This document shows, piece by piece, positions 54,689 through 63,192 of a DNA stretch of 64,000 nt (positions within the stretch are counted from its first letter, which is position 1; each line of letters starts with the position of its first letter). This DNA is from Dysosmobacter welbionis. GTDB lineage: Bacteria; Bacillota; Clostridia; Oscillospirales; Oscillospiraceae. Both the position numbers and the translations under genes were made by a program. A model generated the notes under the pieces. That model was given only the letters and a program-made list of their open reading frames with translations. It had not been told where the DNA came from and did no database searches. The stretch covers positions 3,434,001 through 3,498,000 of the forward strand of contig NZ_CP034413.3 in the NCBI RefSeq assembly GCF_005121165.3, read 5' to 3'.

Positions 54689-55696
54689 TTACAACAGCGT
54701 GATACCAGCATCTTCACATGTTTTCGTGGTGTCAGCATCCCACAGGCTCACCTGAACCTCGCCAATGTGGCAGGTGCCGATCAGCAGCATGCACAGCCGG
54801 GACTGGCCAATGCCGCCGCCGATGGACTGGGGCAGCTGGCCGTTCAGCAGCATCTTGTGGAAGGGCAGCTCCCGGCGCTGGTTGCAGTTCGCGGCGGTCA
54901 GCTGGCGGTCCAGAGCCGCGGCGTCCACCCGGATGCCCATGGAGGACAGTTCGAAGCTCCGCTCCAGAATGGGGTTCCACATGAGGATATCGCCGTTCAG
55001 CTCCCAATCGTCGTAGTCGGGAGCGCGGCCGTCATGGCGCTTGCCGGAGGCCAGGGTCTTGCCGATCTGCATCAGAAACACGGTGTGATGCTTGCGGCAG
55101 ATCTCCACCTCCCGCTCGTTGGGCGTCAGGTCGGGATAGCGGTCCTCCAGCTCCTGGGTGGTGATGAAGTACACGTCCCGGTCCGGCTTGAAGGTCAGGG
55201 CAGGGAAGGCGTTGCGCAGGGCAGCGGAGGTGTCGCAGATGGCGCCCACGATGTCGCGCACCGTCTCCTTCAGGTACAGCACGTTCCGGTCTTTGGGAGA
55301 GATATGCTTCTCCCAGTCCCACTGGTCCACATAGATGGAGTGGAGGTTGTCCACCTCCTCGTCCCGCCGGATGGCGTTCATGTTGGTGTAGAGGCCCGTT
55401 CCCTCGGGGAACTCGTACCGCTTCAGGGCCAGGCGCTTCCATTTGGCCAGGGAGTGGACCACCTGGCCGTCGGTGCCCACATCGGGGATGTCAAAGGAGA
55501 CAGGGCGCTCCACGCCGTTCAGGTCATCGTTCAGGCCGGTGCGGCCGTCCACGAACAGGGGGGCGGAGACCCGGTGCAGGTTCAGGCGCACACAAAGGCT
55601 GTGCTGAAACTCCTGGTGGATCAGCTCGATGGCCCGCTGGAGCTCGTTGTTGCTGAGGGGCATCCGGTAGCCGGAGGGGATGGTGGTTTTACTCAT
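54689..55696 (-). CDS. asnA: Aspartate-ammonia ligase (asparagine synthetase A)
   Basis: 335 residues, family length. It makes asparagine from aspartate, ammonia and ATP in the cytoplasm and is a relative of class II aminoacyl-tRNA synthetases. Family blocks: RVSAPLFVDGRTGLNDDLNG, FDIPDVGTDGQVVHSLAKWKRLALKRY, NMNAIRRDEEVDNLHSIYVDQWDWEK, and motif-3-like LPQSIGGGIGQSRLCMLLIG. It is followed by the shared terminator at 54633. Confidence 0.96.
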   Translation of the reverse strand: MSKTTIPSGYRMPLSNNELQRAIELIHQEFQHSLCVRLNLHRVSAPLFVDGRTGLNDDLNGVERPVSFDIPDVGTDGQVVHSLAKWKRLALKRYEFPEGTGLYTNMNAIRRDEEVDNLHSIYVDQWDWEKHISPKDRNVLYLKETVRDIVGAICDTSAALRNAFPALTFKPDRDVYFITTQELEDRYPDLTPNEREVEICRKHHTVFLMQIGKTLASGKRHDGRAPDYDDWELNGDILMWNPILERSFELSSMGIRVDAAALDRQLTAANCNQRRELPFHKMLLNGQLPQSIGGGIGQSRLCMLLIGTCHIGEVQVSLWDADTTKTCEDAGITLL

Positions 55697-55729
55697 AGTC
55701 GGAAATGCATCCTTTCTGTGGATTGTGAT

Positions 55730-56356
55730 TCAGAGGAACAGCCCCGCGGCGAGGGGCGTCACGTAGGCCTCCGTCAGCGCCGCCAGGATCAGCAGCGGCA
55801 GCAGAAGGAAGACCAGCAGCCGGGCCGCCAGCCCCAGGCACGCGCCCAGAGGAAGAGCGGCCGGATCGCGGCGGCAGCGGCGGGTCAGGTGCCCGCAGAT
55901 GTACAGCCCCATGGAAAAGGCCAGGATCAAGGCGGGCAGCTCGAAAATCCCGTGGGGCAGCAGGCTGGCGGCATACAGCAGCATGGTGGTGTCCGTGGCG
56001 GCATAGCAGGCGGCAAGGCCGCCCAGCAGCACCGCGTTCACGCCCAGCGCCAGGGCCGGGAGACGCACAAAAGGGATCAGCCCATAGAGCATGGTGACGG
56101 CACAGGCCCGCAGATTGTTGGCCAGCAGCAGAAGCGGGGAGAGGTTCCCGGCCCCGTCCGTCAGGTCCATGCCCTGGAACAGGTGCTGGAGATAGGCGGA
56201 AAAGCCGAGCCGCAGCTCCGGCACCGCCAGACACACGCCGAAGGCCAGGAAGACCAGCAGGAAAAAGGCGATGGCGGCGCGCCGGACCTCGGCCTCATAT
56301 CCGTTCCGCCAGGCCCGGAGCACCGGGGCGAACTGGGCCGCCAGAAACCGCCTCAT
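55730..56356 (-). CDS. spoIIM: Stage II sporulation protein M
   Basis: 208 residues with five membrane segments. The conserved SpoIIM family signatures LLANNLRACAVTMLYGLIPF and PHGIFELPALILAFSMGLYI are present. SpoIIM, with SpoIID and SpoIIP, drives septal peptidoglycan thinning and engulfment, so this supports a spore-former; stand-alone SpoIIM-like membrane proteins (DUF95) also occur in non-spore-formers. The ATG overlaps the gltX stop by four bases. Confidence 0.8.
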   Translation of the reverse strand: MRRFLAAQFAPVLRAWRNGYEAEVRRAAIAFFLLVFLAFGVCLAVPELRLGFSAYLQHLFQGMDLTDGAGNLSPLLLLANNLRACAVTMLYGLIPFVRLPALALGVNAVLLGGLAACYAATDTTMLLYAASLLPHGIFELPALILAFSMGLYICGHLTRRCRRDPAALPLGACLGLAARLLVFLLLPLLILAALTEAYVTPLAAGLFL

Positions 56357-57843
56357 GCCCGGAGCTTGTCCAGGCCCAGCCGCAGGCGGCGCAGGGTCTC
56401 ATCCTTACCAAGGATGTGGCAGATTTCCACGGCGCCGCCGGGGGTCACCAGCTTGCCGGCCGCGGCGATCCGCACCGGCCACATGAGGGTGGCGTTCTTC
56501 ACGCCCAGGTGTTCCGCCAGGGCGATCAGGGTGTCGTGGACTGCGTCCGCCGTCCAGTCGCCGATGCCCTCCAGGGCGGGGATGGCGGCCTCCAGCATGG
56601 CCTGGGAGACCTCGGGATTCGTCTTGGATTTCTTGTTGGTGAAGCACTCCACGCCGTAGTCCGGCAGCTGGTCGAAGAAATCCACCTTCTCCGGGATCTC
56701 GGTCAGCTTCTCACAGCGGGCCTGGAGCAGGGCGGCCACGGCGGACACATCAATGGCGGGGTTCTTCACGGCCTCACGGATATAGGGCTCCGCCGCTTTG
56801 GCGAAGTCCTCCGGCGCCATGGCGCGGAGATACGTGGCGTTGAAGTACGTGAGCTTGTCGATGTCAAAAATGGCGGGGGACTTGGAGATACCGGCGATAT
56901 CGAAGGCCTCCACCAGCTCGCTGAGGGAGAAGATCTCCTGCTCGCTGCGCTCGCCCTTGGGGGCCCAGCCCAGCAGAGCCACATAGTTCAAAATGGCCTC
57001 CGTCAGATAGCCCTGGGCCTTCAGGTCCTCGTAGGAGGGGTCCCCGTGGCGCTTGGACATCTTGTTGTGCTGGTCCCGCATAACGGGGGAGCAGTGGACG
57101 TAGGTGGGGATGTCCCAGCCGAAGGCCTCGTACAGCAGATTGTACTTGGGGGCGGAGCTGAGGTACTCGCTGCCCCGTACCACGTGGGTGATGCCCATCA
57201 GGTGGTCGTCCACCACATTGGCGAAGTTGTAGGTGGGCAGGCCGTCCCGCTTCAGCAGCACCTGGTCGTCCAGGGTCTTGTTCTCCACGGTGATGTCGCC
57301 GAAGGACACGTCGTGGAAGGTGGTGGTGCCCTCGTGGGGGATCCGCTGGCGGATCACATAGGGCTCGCCGGCCTCCACACGCTGTCGGGCCTCCTCCGGG
57401 GACAGATCCCGGCAGGGATCGTCGGCGCGGTCAAAGTCACCGGCGTCCTCCTCGGATGCGGCCTTCTCGCAGAAGCAGTAGTAGGCGGCGCCCTTTTCCA
57501 CCAGCAGGTGGGCGTAGGGCTGATACAGGTCCCGGCGCTCCGACTGGATATAGGGGCCCACGGGGCCGCCTACGTCGGGGCCCTCGTCATGGGTCAGGCC
57601 GCACTCCGCCATGGTGCGGTAAATTACGTCCGTGGCGCCCTCCACCAGGCGGCCCTGGTCGGTGTCCTCGATCCGCAGGATGAACGTGCCGCCGGCGTGC
57701 CGGGCGATGAGCCAGGTGTACAGGGCCGTCCGCAGATTGCCCACGTGCATATAGCCGGTGGGAGAGGGGGCGAACCGGGTGCGGACCTTCCCCTTGGGGA
57801 TGCGGGCCTCCATCTCCTGGAAAAAGCTCTGATCCAATGCCAT
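56353..57843 (-). CDS. gltX: Glutamyl-tRNA synthetase
   Basis: 496 residues. The HIGH motif reads HVGN at 33-36 in APSPTGYMHVGNLRTALY, and the class I KMSKR is at 261-265 (NKMSKRHG). ILRIEDTDQGR is the conserved tRNA acceptor block. GGAGG precedes the ATG. It charges tRNA-Glu and possibly tRNA-Gln, as in many Firmicutes that use the amidotransferase route. Confidence 0.97.
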   Translation of the reverse strand: MALDQSFFQEMEARIPKGKVRTRFAPSPTGYMHVGNLRTALYTWLIARHAGGTFILRIEDTDQGRLVEGATDVIYRTMAECGLTHDEGPDVGGPVGPYIQSERRDLYQPYAHLLVEKGAAYYCFCEKAASEEDAGDFDRADDPCRDLSPEEARQRVEAGEPYVIRQRIPHEGTTTFHDVSFGDITVENKTLDDQVLLKRDGLPTYNFANVVDDHLMGITHVVRGSEYLSSAPKYNLLYEAFGWDIPTYVHCSPVMRDQHNKMSKRHGDPSYEDLKAQGYLTEAILNYVALLGWAPKGERSEQEIFSLSELVEAFDIAGISKSPAIFDIDKLTYFNATYLRAMAPEDFAKAAEPYIREAVKNPAIDVSAVAALLQARCEKLTEIPEKVDFFDQLPDYGVECFTNKKSKTNPEVSQAMLEAAIPALEGIGDWTADAVHDTLIALAEHLGVKNATLMWPVRIAAAGKLVTPGGAVEICHILGKDETLRRLRLGLDKLRA

Positions 57844-57887
57844 GCAAATACCTCCATATCGGGTAAATTACAAAAATAACAACGTAC

Positions 57888-57916
57888 ATTATCCCCTGAA
57901 ACCCTTGGAATGTCAA
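57888..57916 (-). promoter_or_regulatory. Promoter of gltX
   Basis: Minus strand: TTGACA (57916-57911), 17 bases, GATAAT (57893-57888). It overlaps the end of the acetyltransferase gene. Confidence 0.65.
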
Positions 57917-58412
57917 GGGCTGATTGTGTCCGGCGGCACACGGGCGCCGGACGCGGGGGCAGGGTGGGGGCGGTATACATCCGCTCCGGGAGATGGTCGT
58001 CCCCGGTGACCATGGTCAGAAACGTCCAGCCGTACCGCTCGTAAAAGGCGGTGTGGTCCGTCACCAGGTAGAGCCGGGGGATCCCCATGGCGCCCAGGTC
58101 CCGCCGGATGAAGTCCAGCAGGCGCCCGGCGGTCCCGCGGCCCCGCCAGGGGGGCTCCACAAACAGGGCGCAGAGATTGGGCGTCAGGTCCTTCCGGTCG
58201 TGGAAGTCGTTTGCGATGACGCCGGCCCCGGCCAGCAGGCGCCCGCCGTCCCGGACCACGTACCACTGGGGAACCGGCGCCTTCCGGCGGAGGCACTGCT
58301 CCATGCTCTCCCGGTAGGACTCCGCCGGGATTCCCCAGCGGCGGCTGAACCAGACGGCGGCCGCGTCCGCCAGGACGGGCGCGTCCCGCAGGGGGAGAAT
58401 GGGCTGTTCCAT
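57913..58412 (-). CDS. GNAT-family acetyltransferase, 3' end probably frameshifted
   Basis: About 166 residues. The GNAT core is clear: WYVVRDGGRLLAGAGVIANDF, the acetyl-CoA loop VEPPWRGRGTAGRLLDFIRRDL and YLVTDHTAFYERYGWTFL. As read, the frame runs on 220 bases into gltX with Arg/Pro-rich junk. One more base in a G-run at 57955-57959 or 57966-57970 (plus strand) gives a short tail ending DTISP and a stop at 57913. AAGGAG lies 5 bases before the ATG. The acceptor is unknown. Confidence 0.7.
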
Positions 58413-58444
58413 ACGGCTCCTTTCTGAGACTGCGAATATACAGC

Positions 58445-58475
58445 AAAAAATCCCGAACCGGGTGGTTCGGGATTT
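58445..58475 (-). terminator. Terminator of rpmB
   Basis: AAATCCCGAACC, 4-base loop, GGTTCGGGATTT; on the minus strand it is followed by TTTGCTG. Confidence 0.88.
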
Positions 58476-58487
58476 CGTTTGTCCATG

Positions 58488-58676
58488 TCAGACCGCTCTG
58501 GTGACCTTGCCGGAACGCATACACCGGGTACAAACATACACATGGCGGGGAGAGCCGTCGACAATTGCCTTCACACGCTTCACATTGGGCTTCCACATCC
58601 GATTGGAACGCCGATGAGAGTGAGAGACCTTGATGCCGAACGTAACGCCCTTATCGCAGAACTCGCACTTAGCCAT
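58488..58676 (-). CDS. rpmB: 50S ribosomal protein L28
   Basis: 62 residues. MAKCEFCDKGVTFG starts the typical L28 N-terminus; SHSHRRSNRMWKPNVKRV and VYVCTRCMRSGKV follow. The four Cys (CxxC near 4-7 and CxxC near 49-52) form the zinc ribbon of the C+ type. The ATG at 58676 has AAGGAGG upstream; an upstream in-frame extension is not coding. Confidence 0.96.
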   Translation of the reverse strand: MAKCEFCDKGVTFGIKVSHSHRRSNRMWKPNVKRVKAIVDGSPRHVYVCTRCMRSGKVTRAV

Positions 58677-58731
58677 CCGTTGCACCTCCTTGCTGTTGCG
58701 TACTTCCATGCCATCTGCAGGCACAACTGGT

Positions 58732-58760
58732 ATCATAACAGAAAAGTTTTGAAAATGCAA
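58732..58760 (-). promoter_or_regulatory. Promoter of rpmB
   Basis: Minus strand: TTGCAT (58760-58755), 17 bases, TATGAT (58737-58732). Confidence 0.65.
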
Positions 58761-58812
58761 GTAAAATTTTCAAAAAAACACAAGCTTTTTTCAACTGTAC
58801 GCCAAGGGGGCG

Positions 58813-59178
58813 TCAGCGCACCGCCGCTTCCCCGGCAAATACCGCCGCAACGCCGAGGATCAGGCTTGCCGCCGCATAGAGCAGGGCCGCCGCCGTGCGC
58901 CCGCTTTGCAGAAGATCTCCGGTTTCCAGGGCAAAAGAGGAGAAGGTGGTGAAGCCCCCGCACACCCCTGCCTTCAGGAAGAGCACCAGCCTGGGGTCGG
59001 GGGCGGCCCGCTTCAGGGCCAGCGCCGTGACGGCGCCGATGAGAAAGGAGCCGATCAGGTTGATGGCAAGCGTCCGGACGGGAAAGCCCCAGTCCCTTCC
59101 CAGTGGAATCTGCCCAGCCAGATAACGGCACACGGACCCCAGGAATCCCCTAAGCCCCACGGCAATACAGTTCAGCAT
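58813..59178 (-). CDS. crcB: Fluoride channel CrcB/FluC
   Basis: 121 residues and four membrane segments. Signatures: GGFLGSVCRYL-type start (LRGFLGSVCRYLAGQ), FPVRTLAINLIGSFLIGAV with the pore Asn, and GVCGGFTTFSSFALE with the Phe/Thr/Ser fluoride track. It acts as a dual-topology homodimer exporting fluoride. AAGGAG lies 10 bases before the ATG at 59178. I looked for a fluoride riboswitch upstream and did not see one. Confidence 0.94.
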   Translation of the reverse strand: MLNCIAVGLRGFLGSVCRYLAGQIPLGRDWGFPVRTLAINLIGSFLIGAVTALALKRAAPDPRLVLFLKAGVCGGFTTFSSFALETGDLLQSGRTAAALLYAAASLILGVAAVFAGEAAVR

Positions 59179-59487
59179 GGACGCCACGCTCCTTTTCATG
59201 TCATCTGTGGAAATACCACCGGCCGCACCTATGGTAACACAACCGGCGGCCGGAGGCAAGAGCCCGCCCCGCTCCGACAGACCGGCCGGATTCGGCCGCG
59301 GGCACAGGGCCCGACCGGGAAACCGGCAGCTGGGTATTGCGCAAGCGGTGAGATTCATATATAATAGAGTTACTTCCGCACACCGGAGCGCGGGTGCGGC
59401 GATCCATCCACCGCGCCGGGCGTGGGCCCGGCCTGGGAGAAAACCGGCGTCCCAGTCCCGGGCGCCGCAAGAAAAGGGGAGGACACG
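59179..59487. other. Divergent intergenic region crcB/hprK
   Basis: Holds the hprK promoter (59337-59365) and GC-rich inverted stretches; no gene or riboswitch core was recognised. Confidence 0.45.
59337..59365 (+). promoter_or_regulatory. Promoter of the hprK operon
   Basis: TTGCGC at 59337-59342, 17 bases, TATAAT at 59360-59365. Confidence 0.6.
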
Positions 59488-60429
59488 ATGCAAGAACATG
59501 GCCTGAAGATCTCGGAGCTGGTCACACTCTTCAATCTGGAGGTGCTGAACAGGGGCAGCGACTATGACACGGCGCTGCTCACTATCACGGACGTGAACCG
59601 TCCCGGCCTCCAGTTTCATAGCTTCTACGACTACTTTGACCCCCGCCGCCTCCAGGTGCTGGGCAAGGCGGAGATCACCTATCTCAAGGGGTTGACGACG
59701 GAGCAGCGGCGCAAGTGCTTCGACGACCTGTTTCTTTACGACATCCCGGCCCTGGTGATCTCCCGGGGGCTGGACTGCTTCCCGGAGTGCCTGGAGAGCG
59801 CCCGGGTCCACGAGCGGACGCTGCTGCGGACCGAGGAGACCACCGTGGAGTTCACCAGCCACACCATCGAGTATCTGAACCGGGTGCTGGCGCCCTGCGT
59901 CACCCGCCACGGCGTACTGCTGGACATCTCCGGCGAGGGCGTGATGATTACCGGCGACTCCGGCATCGGCAAGAGCGAGTCCGCCATTGAGCTCATCATG
60001 CGGGGCCACCGGCTGGTGGCGGATGACGCGGTGGAGATCCGCCGCATCTCCAACCAGCTGATCGGCACCGCGCCGGAGGTGATCCGCCATTATATCGAGC
60101 TGCGGGGTATCGGCGTCATCGACGTGCGCCAGCTCTTCGGTATGAGCGCCATCATGGAGGAATCCCGGATCGACCTGGTGGTCCAGTTCGAGCAGTGGGA
60201 CGAGACGAAGTTTTATGACCGGCTGGGCATTGAGGATCACCACATCGACATCATGGGCGTGGAGATCCCCTGCGTCACCATCCCGGTGCGGCCGGGCCGG
60301 AACCTGGCCAGCATCGTGGAGGTGGCGGCCATGAACAACCGCCACCGGCGTTACGGCTTCAACGCCGCCCAGGAGCTGGCCCAGCGGGTGGACCTGCGGG
60401 CGGAGCAGGGCAGCCGGAAACAGAAATGA
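59488..60429 (+). CDS. hprK: HPr kinase/phosphorylase
   Basis: 313 residues. The P-loop is GDSGIGKS (156-163), with the catalytic His141 (TRHG) and the signature LVADDAVEIRRIS. The C-terminal block (EIPCVTIPVRPGRNLASIVEVAAMNNRHRRYGFNAA) is conserved. It phosphorylates HPr on Ser46 and so controls catabolite repression and sugar uptake. The ATG at 59488 follows GGGGAGG. It overlaps the next gene by four bases. Confidence 0.96.
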   Translation: MQEHGLKISELVTLFNLEVLNRGSDYDTALLTITDVNRPGLQFHSFYDYFDPRRLQVLGKAEITYLKGLTTEQRRKCFDDLFLYDIPALVISRGLDCFPECLESARVHERTLLRTEETTVEFTSHTIEYLNRVLAPCVTRHGVLLDISGEGVMITGDSGIGKSESAIELIMRGHRLVADDAVEIRRISNQLIGTAPEVIRHYIELRGIGVIDVRQLFGMSAIMEESRIDLVVQFEQWDETKFYDRLGIEDHHIDIMGVEIPCVTIPVRPGRNLASIVEVAAMNNRHRRYGFNAAQELAQRVDLRAEQGSRKQK

Positions 60430-61369
60430 GCGGATTCTTCATCGGTATCGACGTGGGCGGCACCAACCTGAAGGCGGGCCTGACGGACGAGACGGGCCGC
60501 CTTCTGGCGGCGGCGCGCCGCCCCCTGGACTTCCGGGGGCGGAGACCTTTGCGGCGGACCTGGCGGATCTGGCGGCGGAGGTGCTCTCCACCGCCGGAGC
60601 GGTGCCCGGGGACGCGGAGGGCGTGGGCATCGGCCTGCCGGGGGCCGTCTCCGGCGGAGAGGTGCTGTACACCACCAACATCCCCCTGGAGCGGACGGAT
60701 CTGGCGGCCCTGTTCCGCCGGCGGCTGGACCTGCCGGTGCTGCTGGGCAACGACGCGGACTGTGCTGCCGTAGGGGAGTATTTCCAGGGCGCGGGCCGGG
60801 GTCTGCGGGACTTCGTGGTGCTGACCCTGGGCACCGGCCTGGGGGCCGGAATCATTCTGGACGGCCGCCTGCGGGGCGGCGAATCCTCCAGCGAGGCGGG
60901 GCACATGGTGCTCCATGCCGGAGGAGAGCCCTGCCCCTGCGGGCGCAGGGGCTGCTGGGAACAGTACGCCTCCGCCACGGCGCTGATTCGCCGGACGGAG
61001 GCGGCCATGGCCGCCCATCCGGAGAGCGCCCTCTGCCGTCTGGCAGAAGAGGCCGGCGGCGTGGACGGCCGGACGCCCTTTCTGGCGGCAGAGGCGGGGG
61101 ACGAGACGGCCCTTGCCGTCTGCCGCGCCTATGTGGAGGAGCTGGCGGAGGGCACGGCCAGTCTCATCAACATCCTCCGGCCGGAGGCGGTGGCCTTCGG
61201 CGGAGGTGTGGCCGGGGCGCCGGAGCATCTGCTGCTGGAGCCCCTGCGCCGCCGGGTCGGGGCGCTGTGCTTCTCCCGCCACGGCGGGCGGGCCACCCGC
61301 ATCCTCCGGGCGGAGCTGGGCAACGACGCCGGCGTCATCGGTGCGGCCCTGCTGGGCCGGGTAATCTGA
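60426..61369 (+). CDS. ROK-family sugar kinase (glucokinase-like), frameshifted
   Basis: About 314 residues if one base is restored. It begins SGFFIGIDVGGTNLKAGLTDETGRL (phosphate loop). The run of five G at 60535-60539 needs one more to read LDFRGAETFAADLADLAAEV, which leads into the intact second part. The ROK zinc motif is GEPCPCGRRGCWEQYAS, and LGTGLGAGIILDG is the second phosphate loop. ATP-dependent phosphorylation of glucose is the usual role in Clostridia at this locus. Overlaps hprK by four bases; murB follows. Confidence 0.82.
60535..60539 (+). other. Frameshift site in the ROK kinase, G-run
   Basis: Five G where six are needed for a continuous frame. Confidence 0.65.
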
Positions 61370-61388
61370 AGTATGAGGAGGTCCAGAA

Positions 61389-62309
61389 ATGGACTGGTGG
61401 ATCACATTTGACCAGCAGGCGGCGGATTATCTGCCGGACCTGCGGATCGAGAAGGAGGAGCCCATGGACCGGCACACCTCCTTCCGCATCGGGGGGCCGG
61501 CCCGGCGCATGGCTTTTCCGGAGCGGGGAGAGCAGCTGGTGCTGCTGCTGGACATGGCCGCCCGCTGCGGCGCCCGTCCCCTGGTGATGGGCAACGGAAC
61601 CAACCTGCTGGCCCCGGACGAGGGGCTGGACCGGCTGGTGATCGACACCTCCGCCGGCCTGAGCCGAGTGGAGGCCGGCGGGACACCGGGGACCATTCTG
61701 GCGGAGGCGGGGGCCTCCCTGGCCCGGGTGGCGGATTTCGCCTGCCGGCAGGGGCTGGCGGGCCTGGAATTCGCCCACGGCATCCCGGGCACGGTGGGCG
61801 GCGCGGTGTGCATGAATGCCGGCGCCTACGGCGGGGAGATGGCCCAGGTGGTGCGGGAGGCAACCCTGCTGCTGCCGGAGGAGGGCATCCGGACCCTCAC
61901 CGGGGCGGAGATGGCCTTCGGCTACCGCCGCAGCTTTCTGACGGATCACCCGGATGCGGTGGTGCTGCGGGCGGAGTTCTGCCTGACGCCCGGCGACCCG
62001 GCGGCAATCCGGGGCCGGATGAAGGAGCTGCTGGAAAAGCGCAGGGCCAGCCAGCCGCTGGAGTTCCCCAGCGCGGGCAGCACCTTCAAGCGGCCGGAGG
62101 GCTATTACGCCGGGACGCTGATCGACCAATGCGGCCTGAAGGGGCTGACGGTGGGCGGCGCCCAGGTCAGCGAGAAGCATGCGGGCTTTGTCATCAACCG
62201 GGGCGGCGCCACCTGCGCCGACGTGAAGGAGCTGATCCGCCAGATCCAGGAGCGGGTCTTTGCGCAGGCCGGCGTCCGGCTGGAGCCGGAGGTCCGGATC
62301 ATCGACTGA
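61389..62309 (+). CDS. murB: UDP-N-acetylenolpyruvoylglucosamine reductase
   Basis: 306 residues, the short type II MurB of Firmicutes. FAD contacts: PLVMGNGTNLLAPDEG and GLEFAHGIPGTVGGAVCMNAGAYGGEM; catalytic Ser in PSAGSTFKRPEG and Glu in RLEPEVRII. It reduces the enolpyruvyl group to lactyl in peptidoglycan precursor synthesis, using NADPH. Confidence 0.96.
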   Translation: MDWWITFDQQAADYLPDLRIEKEEPMDRHTSFRIGGPARRMAFPERGEQLVLLLDMAARCGARPLVMGNGTNLLAPDEGLDRLVIDTSAGLSRVEAGGTPGTILAEAGASLARVADFACRQGLAGLEFAHGIPGTVGGAVCMNAGAYGGEMAQVVREATLLLPEEGIRTLTGAEMAFGYRRSFLTDHPDAVVLRAEFCLTPGDPAAIRGRMKELLEKRRASQPLEFPSAGSTFKRPEGYYAGTLIDQCGLKGLTVGGAQVSEKHAGFVINRGGATCADVKELIRQIQERVFAQAGVRLEPEVRIID

Positions 62310-62327
62310 GAAAGGGGCGGTGCGGAC

Positions 62328-63189
62328 ATGGAAATCCTCATCATCTCCGGCCTCTCCGGGGCCGGGAAGAGCAAGGCGGCCTCCTTTTTGGAGGACATGG
62401 GCTTTTATATCGTGGACAATATGCCCGCCGCCATGATCCTGAAATTTGCGGAGTTCTGCGCCGGGGGCAACGGCCGCTACGACCGGGTGGCCCTGGTGTA
62501 CGACGTGCGGACGGCCAGCTCCTTCACGGAGCTGTTCGACGTGCTGGATAAGCTGAAGGACATGGAGGCCCAGTGCCGGATGCTGTTTCTGGAGGCCGCG
62601 CCGGAGGTCATCATCAAGCGGTACAAGGAGACCCGCCGCCGCCATCCCCTGGCGGCAGACACCGACTCCCTGGAGGAGGCGGTGAAGAAGGAGAGGGCCA
62701 TGATGGCCCCCGTCAAGGAGCGGGCGGACTTTGTTATCGACACCTCCCGCACCTCCACCGCCCAACTGCGGGGAGAGCTGCTGCGCCTCTTCGGCCAGGA
62801 GGGGGAGAAGGGGGGATGACGGTGAGCGTCACCTCCTTCGGCTTCAAGTACGGCCTGCCTCTGGAGGCGGATCTGGTGTTTGACGTGCGGTTCATGCCGA
62901 ATCCCTTCTATATGGAGGACCTGCGTCCCCGGACGGGGCTGGACCAGGCGGTGGCGGACTATGTGTTCCACTTCCCACAGACCCAGGACTACATGCGCCG
63001 TTTGGAGGACCTGCTGGCCTTCTCCCTGCCCCTGTACGCGGAGGAGGGAAAGACCTCTCTCACCATCGCCGTGGGCTGCACGGGGGGCACCACCGCTCCG
63101 TGGCGGTGACCCATGCCCTGGCGGGCTTCATCCACGGCCTGGGCTATCAGGTGCTGGAGAACCACCGGGACATGACCCGGGGAGGCTGA
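62328..63189 (+). CDS. rapZ: RapZ-type RNase adapter/nucleotide-binding protein, frameshifted twice
   Basis: About 287 residues if two bases are restored, the family length. P-loop GLSGAGKS at 8-15. As read, it stops after FGQEGEKGG; one more G in the six-G run at 62810-62815 continues into TVSVTSFGFKYGLPLEADLVFDVRFMPNPF. A second run of six G (63082-63087) must gain one for CTGGHHRSVAVTHALAGF, the family's GGxHRSV block, ending at 63189. In Firmicutes (YvcJ) it is a nucleotide-binding protein; adapter function for RNase E is known only in enterics. It sits between murB and yvcK as usual. Confidence 0.88.
62810..62815 (+). other. First frameshift site in rapZ, G-run
   Basis: Six G where seven are needed. 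Confidence 0.7.
63082..63087 (+). other. Second frameshift site in rapZ, G-run
   Basis: Six G where seven are needed to read the conserved GGxHRSV. Confidence 0.75.
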
Positions 63190-63192
63190 GCC

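Noticed and set aside
59179-59260. Fluoride riboswitch upstream of crcB
   Set aside because: The conserved GGNGAUGG...GCUGAUG elements are not visible.
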